Shown here: piece after piece, positions 57,408 through 64,000 of the stretch | How the letters are laid out: each line of letters opens with the position of its first letter | How positions within the stretch are numbered: position 1 is the first letter of the stretch | Source of the DNA: Nostoc sp. PCC 7107 | GTDB lineage: Bacteria > Cyanobacteriota > Cyanobacteriia > Cyanobacteriales > Nostocaceae | NCBI RefSeq assembly: GCF_000316625.1 | Contig: NC_019676.1 | Span: 2,450,501-2,514,500, forward strand | DNA: 64,000 nucleotides | Reading direction: 5' to 3' | The notes under the pieces: model-generated | Told to the model about the DNA's origin: nothing | Databases searched by the model: none | What the model saw: only the letters and a program-made list of their open reading frames with translations | Program-made: the position numbers and the translations under genes

Positions 57408-58103
57408 ATGAAAGACATCTTTTTTTGCCCGGAAGAATCTAATTTCTATTCCCATTGTTTAGAAAACTTTATCATACGAGATTGTCAAAATCCGGCATCT
57501 ATTGTTGAATTTGGTTCTGGTGATGGCAGTCCAGTTATCAACTCACTACTGAGAAATAAGTTTGAGGGATTAATTCAAGGCTATGAACTAAATACTTCTG
57601 CCTGTAAAGCTGCCAATTTAACTATAGATGAATACAATCTTACGAGTAAATATATTATTCATAATTCCTCTTTGTTTGACTCTGATAAACCTCAAGCCAA
57701 TTATCTCGTTGCTAATCCACCCTATCTTCCAGCGCCAGATGAGGATATTTATATACCATTATTATTTGGCGGTATAGATGGAGCATCAATTACCAATGAG
57801 CTTTTATCTTTAAATTATGAAAATGTCTTGGTTTTAGTTTCTAGCTATTCTAACCCAATCAGTACTTTAAAAACAGCAGCAGAAAATGGCTATAGTGTGA
57901 ATAAGTTTGTCGTTTTACCTTTGCAGTTTGGTTATTATAGCTCTGAACCAAAAGTGAAAAGACATATAGAAAATTTAAAAAAAAATCAAAAGGCATTTTA
58001 CTCTGGAGATTATTATTTTTTAGCTGGAGTTCTATTTAAAAAATCTCAGGAATCAGCCATTGATTTATCTCATGAATTAGCTCAAGTTATGACAAGTTTA
58101 TAA
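57408..58103 (+). CDS. SAM-dependent methyltransferase, NPPY type
   Basis: 231 residues. Class I Rossmann methyltransferase: SAM-binding IVEFGSGDGSPVINSLLRNK, acidic loop YELNTSACKAAN, and the catalytic VANPPYLPAPDEDIY, the NPPY motif of N-methyltransferases acting on glutamine or adenine, as in PrmC. The C-terminal third is not PrmC-like, so protein or nucleic-acid methylation cannot be chosen. Single gene, A+T-rich. It is convergent with the AAA-like gene through a bidirectional terminator. Confidence 0.82.
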   Translation: MKDIFFCPEESNFYSHCLENFIIRDCQNPASIVEFGSGDGSPVINSLLRNKFEGLIQGYELNTSACKAANLTIDEYNLTSKYIIHNSSLFDSDKPQANYLVANPPYLPAPDEDIYIPLLFGGIDGASITNELLSLNYENVLVLVSSYSNPISTLKTAAENGYSVNKFVVLPLQFGYYSSEPKVKRHIENLKKNQKAFYSGDYYFLAGVLFKKSQESAIDLSHELAQVMTSL

Positions 58104-58115
58104 ACAATTATATTG

Positions 58116-58144
58116 AATAATACCCCTTGTGGAGGGGCATTATT
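58116..58144. terminator. Bidirectional terminator
   Basis: AATAATACCCC (58116-58126) pairs with GGGGCATTATT (58134-58144) with one mismatch, between converging genes, followed on + by GTATGTTGTTTTTT. Confidence 0.7.
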
Positions 58145-58169
58145 GTATGTTGTTTTTTATGGGGCTGGT

Positions 58170-59612
58170 CTAAACAGATTGTAAGCAAATAGTAGGTAGT
58201 AGTTTTTTAAAATAAGCTTGATAGAGTTTGCAACGGGGGAAAATGCGATCGCCATTAAAGCAAATCAATCCTAAACTTTCAAGCTTATAAGCATCCACAG
58301 GATCAATTACCAGACCTTGTTTTGTTTTGATAAGTTCAGCATATATGTCGATCAAATGAGGATAGCTTTGCAGTTTTAACCAGTGTCGCCATAAGTGATG
58401 ACGGTATATACCACCATTAGCGATCGCTTCTTCAATCAAATCTCGTAAAGTAATCTTGCGAGAAACAAGATGAAATAAAGTTAGTTGAATTAACGCCGGA
58501 TGACCACCAACTAAAGACATGATTTGAGCAGATTCTTGACCGGAACTCCAGTTTAGCTCATATCTTCTAGCTAAATCTTCGACTTGGCTTTGAGTAAATT
58601 CAGTTAAATTAATAGGTAAGCCGATATTAAATGGTGAACGATTAATATCTAGAGAGATATATTGTTCTGTAGAGTAGACCACTATTAATCGCAGTTTTTG
58701 CCAACTGTAATTTTGTCGTGCTTCTTCACACCAAGAACGTAACAAAGCAAAAAATTTCTGAGCAATGTGCGGATATTCAAAAAAGCGATCAACATCGCTC
58801 AAAACCATTACTATGGGACTATTGCTCTGTTTTAAAATATACTTTTGCAAATAGAAGCTACAGGCTAACTTATAGCCAACTTCTTCATCCCACATATCAT
58901 CAAGGTTAGGCTCAATTTCTAACTGTTGGGCAATTTGCCAACAAAGACAACGCAAAAGCTTATTTAAATCAGTCAAACAAGTGTCATCAATTTGGTAGCA
59001 ATTGACGTTAACAGCGCGATATCCTTGCTGATGAGCAAAGGCTAAAATACGTAGCACTAAAGAAGTTTTTCCCATCTGTCTGGGAGAGCGAATCCGAATT
59101 ACACAGCCTGGACGAGTAATTTCTCGATAAACTATTTCTTCGATGGGGGGACGGTCGATATATAAAGGGGAATCTAGAACTACAGGCCCATCTGGATATG
59201 GCCAACGATGTTCTATTTCGTAATTAGATAACCGAGTAAGATGATCTTCCTGTTTATCTGAACTTCTGAGCCAGAATTCTATGGTTTTGCCTTCATCCTC
59301 ATCACTCGACACTGCGTAATCTTCTTCATATAATTTGAGGTTAAAGGCACTAAAACATAATTTGAGAGTTTTTTGATCTACGCCTTTACTCAAAGACCAT
59401 AATCGACTCAGAGTTTTCGTCGAAATGCTGATCTGGGTACTGAGTTCTTGTAGCGTTAGGCGATCGCCTTTATTTCTAGCAATCTCCCAAGATAAAATCG
59501 CTTCATGTAAACGTTGTAGCCCGGACGGAGTTAGCACAACGCCTCGTTTTCTTTTGCTTTTAGTTTGTTTCACTTGCATAGGCTGTGTTCCAACAATTGT
59601 TTGTGGATACAA
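58170..59612 (-). CDS. HTH plus AAA-like (AAA_35 type) ATPase protein
   Basis: 480 residues. The first about 100 contain a helix-turn-helix-like module (GVVLTPSGLQRLHEAILSWEIAR, LTLQELSTQISISTKTLSRLWS) typical of Nostoc proteins that precede AAA-like or NACHT-type domains. The AAA-like domain follows with Walker A RSPRQMGKTSLVLRIL at about 178-193, sensor-like VNVNCYQID, and Walker B PIVMVLSDVDRFFEYP (D for the usual DE). Later LVGGHPALIQLTLFHLVSRK is the winged-helix part of STAND ATPases. No effector domain is attached. Such proteins are abundant in filamentous cyanobacteria with undetermined function. Confidence 0.85.
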   Translation of the reverse strand: MYPQTIVGTQPMQVKQTKSKRKRGVVLTPSGLQRLHEAILSWEIARNKGDRLTLQELSTQISISTKTLSRLWSLSKGVDQKTLKLCFSAFNLKLYEEDYAVSSDEDEGKTIEFWLRSSDKQEDHLTRLSNYEIEHRWPYPDGPVVLDSPLYIDRPPIEEIVYREITRPGCVIRIRSPRQMGKTSLVLRILAFAHQQGYRAVNVNCYQIDDTCLTDLNKLLRCLCWQIAQQLEIEPNLDDMWDEEVGYKLACSFYLQKYILKQSNSPIVMVLSDVDRFFEYPHIAQKFFALLRSWCEEARQNYSWQKLRLIVVYSTEQYISLDINRSPFNIGLPINLTEFTQSQVEDLARRYELNWSSGQESAQIMSLVGGHPALIQLTLFHLVSRKITLRDLIEEAIANGGIYRHHLWRHWLKLQSYPHLIDIYAELIKTKQGLVIDPVDAYKLESLGLICFNGDRIFPRCKLYQAYFKKLLPTICLQSV

Positions 59613-60903
59613 AATCTACTTGAAACTTCTTGCATCAATAATTGTTAGCTTCAGACAATGCGTTGATTTGCAGCAACTACTGTGCAGCAGTACACAAATT
59701 ATGAATTTTGCCAGAGGTTATTTGTAGAGTCTGATAATCCAACTACTCGAAGAATTTAAACAGCGTAAAACATCCCGAATTTTGAGTTTTAACAGAAGTC
59801 GAAACCACCAACAAAAGCATTGTATAAAAAATGAATTTTTTGCTCCGTTTTTTTACTTAATTTGCCAGTAAAAATTATTAAAAATTAATGAGCCTATTTA
59901 CAATTCATTAACGGATTGATATGCCTGCAAATTAAATTTGTTGCAGAATAAGCTAAAAAGCTGAAGTTCAGAACAAACTAGTACTTTAGTCAAATTAAAA
60001 TGCCTAAAACACAGTAAATGCTGACTTTTAAGCTATTTCAGGCTGTATTCAGCCCCAAACTTGTTATTTTAGGTTGGTTCACTGACATTCTACTGCAATT
60101 CCAATGCTTATGTTATTTTTGGCGTTTTTTATCAGCTTGTCTATGTAAACTATTGATTTTTTTGAGTCAGTCCTCTAAATTAATCTACAAGATATTAACA
60201 TCATAATAACCGTATTAAGTAAATACACTAGATTTTAGCCAGATTCATGATTAATGATGCGATCGCATCTGATCAGTTCAGGTATTTTAGGCGACAGAGG
60301 CTAGGTGCAAGGTGCAAGGTGTGAAGAAAAATATCATCTGCATAAACTGGAATAATTTAGTTTCTCAAAGTTCCTTTGTCGTTAGGCATCACCGAAAATA
60401 TTGTAGTTTTAGCTACATGATATAGCCGTAGTCGCTGAGGTTAGGACAGTGTTGATTGCTTAAGACAGTGTAAATAATAGGTTTATTCTCAGCACTCAGC
60501 GAGAAGTTGTGTGTGGTGGTTTCCCTCGTTGAGCAAAAGTCGGAGACTCAGCACTTTGCTATATGTGTAAGATATGGCTTTATTTTCCGGGTACTGGATA
60601 AATTAACAGAAAATGTAAGTAACGAAAAAGAAAAATTAAATACTCGCTCACAAGTTGCTCAGGCAAATAAAAATAGTACTTTTGTAATCTGATGTGATGT
60701 CGGAAATTATCTTTATAGGGAGGTAACAGGACAGGGGTAACAAGGGATAGGGAACAAGAAACAGCTTTGTAAGTATTACTGATTTTTTTCCAAAGCCAAC
60801 TATGAATCTTATGTGTTCAAGATAAACTAACTGCTTATATTTAATTAAATAAAACAAAGATTGTATAGCATCAAAAACTTACACTGAGAACAGAAATTAA
60901 ACC
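59613..60903. other. 1.29-kb gene-free upstream region of the HetC-like gene
   Basis: Divergent spacer. A+T-rich throughout, with one HIP1 site at about 60260 and repeat-like G-rich patches at 60300-60325 (GGTGCAAGGTGCAAGGTG) and 60715-60760. Two short frames at 60018-60206 and 60507-60692 lack coding character. The NtcA-type site at 60403 is listed separately. Long leaders with several start sites are known for hetC of Anabaena. Confidence 0.6.
60403..60416 (+). promoter_or_regulatory. NtcA-type site GTA-N8-TAC
   Basis: GTAGTTTTAGCTAC is an exact match to the NtcA consensus, 488 bases before the ATG of the HetC-like gene. A weak -10-like TTAGGA/TAGGAC lies 24-25 bases behind it; the canonical form is TAN3T at 22-23 bases, so the promoter fit is only partial. 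Confidence 0.45.
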
Positions 60904-63900
60904 ATGAACCCTTCTTCTTTGTTCAGAGTTCAAGAAGAATTAAACTCTAGCGCCCAACAACAATTGATTACTCTAGATACAAGCATTCTTAAACTGTTGA
61001 ACATAGTTGCAGGGGATACAAATTTAGCATCAGAATTTAGTCAGTCTTGGACAATTAATAAGTTTCAAATCGGTGATAATTTAACAAACTATACTGATGG
61101 TAGCGCTACTGAAGATAAAAGCAATTTTTTTTACTTAGTTTGTCAAGGACGAGTGCGGTTGCTAAGTTCTGATGCAGTTGTTGGGCGGGAAGTTTCTACG
61201 CAGTTGTTATTAGCAGAACAGACATTTGGCGCAGATGATTTATTTTGCGATCGCCCTTTATCATACCGGGCGATTGGTGCTAGTCCGGGTTTTGTGGCGC
61301 AAATCACAATTGCGGATTTACAAGTTTGGTTGCAACGCTTACCAAATTTAGCGCAGCACTGGCAAAAATTAGCATTGGAGCGCCAAGCACTAATTTTTTT
61401 TAAAAGTTATAGCGAATTGCGATCGCTCAACAGTGCAACTTTAAGCCAATTCTTATCTTATATAATTACTACAAAAATTTCTGCTGGTTCATCTTTAACA
61501 ACAGCCACACCAGCAACAGCGGGGCGTTTTTGGTTAGCAGGTGGAACAACAACCTCATTATTATTAGGCGATAGCTGGGGTTATCCTGATGTCATATCTC
61601 CAGATGCAATTGCAGAAACAGATTTATTGGTTTATCACCTACCCATTGAACAGTGGGAATCAGCCCAAGCATTTATACCGCAACTATTTACCACTCAAGA
61701 TACACAGCAGGAACTAACTGTTGTTCATTCAGAAATCACCCAAATTCCCCTTCCCAAACCAGAATACTCCCAACTAGAGATTTCTTCAGTATCAGAGATT
61801 GATTTTCCGCCTCAGCCAAAAGCTAAGTCACGGAGAAAATATCCCTTCATTCCTCAACAAAGTTCATCAGATTGTGGTGCGGCTTGTTTAGCTATGATTA
61901 GCGAGTATTGGGGTAAACGCTTCAGTCTCAATACTTTACGTAACTTAGCAGCAGTAGACCGTACAGGTGCTTCTTTGGCGGGTTTAGCCAGTGCAGCCCA
62001 AGCCTTAGAATACGAAGCGCTACAAGTGCGGGCGAGTTTGACTAAGTTAGAATCACAGGGAATTCCTTGGATTGCTCATTGGCAAGGCAACCATTATATA
62101 GTAGTTTGGCAAGTCAAAGGCGATCGCATTTTAATTGCTGATCCGGCGATGGGACAAAAATGGCTGTCGCGTTCCGATTTTGCAGCTAGTTGGACAGGAT
62201 ATGCTCTTTTATTAAACCCTACAGCAGATTTTCACGCCCTCAACAGCGAAAAGCTTTCTTTGAGTCATTACTGGCAGACATTACAGCCTTACCAACAACT
62301 AATTCAACATATTATTCTCGTCTCCATAGTTATCCAAATATTTGGGTTAGCGACTCCCTTACTTACTCAGGCTATCCTCGACCAAATATTATTGCTGAAA
62401 AATTTTTCCACATTGAATGCTTTTGCACTTGGCTTTTTGTGCTTGGGTGTGTGGCGCATTGTTTTAACAACACAGCGACAATATCTCCTCGACTATTTTG
62501 CCAATCGCATCGATATTAATTTAATTGGTGGTTTCGTTAAACATATTTTGCAGCTACCATTGCAGTTTTTTACTTCCCGCCGCGTTGAAGATATTCTCAG
62601 CCTTGTGCAAGAAAACCGCAAAATTCAACAATTCCTCACCCGTCGCGCCATCATCGGCATAGTAGATGCTTTGATGATCATTGTCTATCTAGGTGTGATG
62701 GTTTATTTCCACCTGCGACTGACTTTGTTGGTGATGTGTGGAATTGTCCCTGTTGTACTTTTGACTTTGGTGGCAAATTCTTTCCTTAAACAAATATCGC
62801 GGGAAATTTCGCAAACATCAGCCAGCCAAAATTCTGCCACAGCGGAAATTATAACTGGAATTGTCACAGTCAAAACCGCCGCCGCTGAACGTGCAGTGCA
62901 GACATATTGGCAAGAGGGTTTGCTGAAAATGCTCAAAGTGCAGTTACGGGGACAGAAGTTAACCAATGTCTTACAAATGCTGCGGAATTTAATTAGTCAC
63001 GTTGCAACAACAGTTGTGTTGTGGTGTGGGTTGCAACTGGTGGTTACTGGGGATATGTCACTGGGTAAATTTGTCGCATTCAATATGCTAATTAGTAATG
63101 TGACAAATCCTGTGTTGGCCTTGGTGGGTTTATGGGATGAATTACCCGCAGTACTCATGGCGGCAGAGCAAGTTAATCATGTATTAGACTCTCAGCCAGA
63201 AGAAAATTTACAGGTAATGCCGACAATTCGCGGTGAAGTGCGGTTTGAGAATGTATTTTTCCGCTATCATCCTCATGATCAGCATCATGTTTTGCAAAAT
63301 GTCTCTTTTCGGGTGAGACCACGACAAACTATCGGGATTATTGGTCAGAGTGGTTGTGGTAAAAGTACTTTAGTCAATTTGTTGGCTGGTTTATATCGTC
63401 CCGAAAGTGGGAAAATTTTAATTGATGGAGTAGATATTGCAGCGGTATCTCCGTCATCGTTACGCAGTCAGATAGGATTTATCGCCCAGGATAATTTTCT
63501 GTTTTCGGGAACGATTTTAGAAAATATCACCCTTTACAATCAAGATTTTAACCATGAACAGGCGATCGCCGCCGCTAAATTAGCCGAAGCCCACAGTTTT
63601 ATCCGTGAACTGCCTTTAGGATATAATACCCCTGTGGGAGAGAGGGGTTTGCGGCTTTCTGGTGGTCAAAGACAAAAAATTGCGATCGCTCGTGCATTGA
63701 TTACCCACCCGAAAATTTTAATTTTAGACGAAGCCACAAGCGCTCTAGACCCTGAATCTGAGCGTTGTCTGTACCAAAAATTAGCTCGATTAAATCAATA
63801 TCACACCACTTTTATCATCTCCCATCGTCTTTCAAGTGTGCGCCATACCGACCACATCCTCGTGCTTGACCAAGGTATTTTGGTTGAACAAGGCACACAT

Positions 63901-63963
63901 AAAAAACTTATGGAAACAAAGGGTCTTTACTACTCTCTAGCTAAACTGCAATTACAACTGTAA
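60904..63963 (+). CDS. hetC: HetC-like peptidase-containing ABC exporter with cNMP-like domain
   Basis: 1019 residues. Order: cyclic-nucleotide-binding-like region at about 45-165, a second similar part to about 285, a C39 peptidase at about 312-450 (QQSSSDCGAACLAMISEYWG with Cys323 and the preceding Gln, His in QGNHYIVVW, Asp in IADPAMG), six transmembrane helices at about 465-740, and the ATPase (Walker A GQSGCGKST, signature LSGGQRQKIAIARAL, Walker B ILILDEATSALD). C39 exporters trim a double-glycine leader and export the peptide. This architecture and length match HetC, which acts early in heterocyst development, but a close paralogue cannot be excluded. hetP, its usual downstream partner, would lie beyond the window. 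Confidence 0.85.
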   Translation: MNPSSLFRVQEELNSSAQQQLITLDTSILKLLNIVAGDTNLASEFSQSWTINKFQIGDNLTNYTDGSATEDKSNFFYLVCQGRVRLLSSDAVVGREVSTQLLLAEQTFGADDLFCDRPLSYRAIGASPGFVAQITIADLQVWLQRLPNLAQHWQKLALERQALIFFKSYSELRSLNSATLSQFLSYIITTKISAGSSLTTATPATAGRFWLAGGTTTSLLLGDSWGYPDVISPDAIAETDLLVYHLPIEQWESAQAFIPQLFTTQDTQQELTVVHSEITQIPLPKPEYSQLEISSVSEIDFPPQPKAKSRRKYPFIPQQSSSDCGAACLAMISEYWGKRFSLNTLRNLAAVDRTGASLAGLASAAQALEYEALQVRASLTKLESQGIPWIAHWQGNHYIVVWQVKGDRILIADPAMGQKWLSRSDFAASWTGYALLLNPTADFHALNSEKLSLSHYWQTLQPYQQLIQHIILVSIVIQIFGLATPLLTQAILDQILLLKNFSTLNAFALGFLCLGVWRIVLTTQRQYLLDYFANRIDINLIGGFVKHILQLPLQFFTSRRVEDILSLVQENRKIQQFLTRRAIIGIVDALMIIVYLGVMVYFHLRLTLLVMCGIVPVVLLTLVANSFLKQISREISQTSASQNSATAEIITGIVTVKTAAAERAVQTYWQEGLLKMLKVQLRGQKLTNVLQMLRNLISHVATTVVLWCGLQLVVTGDMSLGKFVAFNMLISNVTNPVLALVGLWDELPAVLMAAEQVNHVLDSQPEENLQVMPTIRGEVRFENVFFRYHPHDQHHVLQNVSFRVRPRQTIGIIGQSGCGKSTLVNLLAGLYRPESGKILIDGVDIAAVSPSSLRSQIGFIAQDNFLFSGTILENITLYNQDFNHEQAIAAAKLAEAHSFIRELPLGYNTPVGERGLRLSGGQRQKIAIARALITHPKILILDEATSALDPESERCLYQKLARLNQYHTTFIISHRLSSVRHTDHILVLDQGILVEQGTHKKLMETKGLYYSLAKLQLQL

Positions 63964-64000
63964 TTTTGCTCATCTTACTTTTCTACCTATACCCAAGTTA

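Noticed and set aside
60018-60692. Two short frames upstream of the HetC-like gene (60018-60206, 60507-60692)
   Set aside because: Low-complexity, A+T-driven, without ribosome sites; more likely leader sequence than genes.
60737-60750. Second NtcA-like site GTAACAAGGGATAG
   Set aside because: One mismatch to GTA-N8-TAC and embedded in G-rich repeat-like DNA.

Overview
The window reads as chromosomal DNA of a filamentous, heterocyst-forming cyanobacterium (Nostoc/Anabaena type). The evidence is the very frequent HIP1 octamer GCGATCGC, short heptameric tandem repeats between genes, cyanobacterial genes (gun4, a Tat-exported Mn superoxide dismutase, an EGY-like M50 protease, several Uma2 proteins), very large Ser/Thr-kinase/histidine-kinase fusions, and a HetC-type peptidase-ABC exporter at the right edge. 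No tRNA, rRNA or CRISPR array was seen.

Layout. 1-5.8 kb: a small PepSY-type membrane protein, a NupC nucleoside transporter, an exported hypothetical, a small XRE regulator followed by decayed frames, and two adjacent pentapeptide-repeat proteins sharing a pre-repeat domain. 5.9-17.4 kb: a tripartite TRAP transporter (small and large permease on +, receptor on -) resembling the Anabaena 2-oxoacid TRAP system, interrupted by 8 kb carrying a 662-aa hybrid histidine kinase and a 2022-aa Ser/Thr kinase-AAA-GAF-histidine kinase-receiver protein, overlapping by ATGA. 17.6-30.6 kb: mostly metabolic and maintenance genes (mtnA, a MalK-type ABC ATPase, a HicB protein, gun4, icd, Uma2, sodA, an M15 peptidase, a glycerophosphodiesterase, ligA, a TerB-like acidic protein). 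31-51 kb: alpha-amylase with CBM20, M50 protease, retropepsin-like protein, dus, aroC, a 600-aa helical-repeat protein, SemiSWEET, prmA, serA, a cysteine desulfurase, an RtcB-like ligase and glgB. 51-58 kb: small secreted proteins, a likely FtsL-like bitopic protein ahead of ftsI, then an IS4-type element whose two flanking genes are both cut off at their 5' ends. 58-64 kb: an HTH/AAA-like protein, a 1.3-kb gene-free region with an exact NtcA-type GTA-N8-TAC site, and the HetC-like exporter.

How genes may work together. The TRAP permease genes and the receptor gene bracket the two giant kinases, which could couple organic-acid uptake to signalling (inference). glgB and the CBM20 amylase both act on alpha-glucans but are 16 kb apart and not an operon. 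ftsI and the upstream bitopic protein look like a division pair. Most other genes are monocistronic and separated by hairpins, with several convergent pairs sharing terminators.

The least explained items are the 600-aa protein built of a roughly 60-70-residue repeat, repeat DNA that appears captured in frame inside mtnA and the ABC ATPase, the IS-associated double gene truncation, a perfect 21-bp inverted repeat between dus and aroC, and the long hetC-like leader region.
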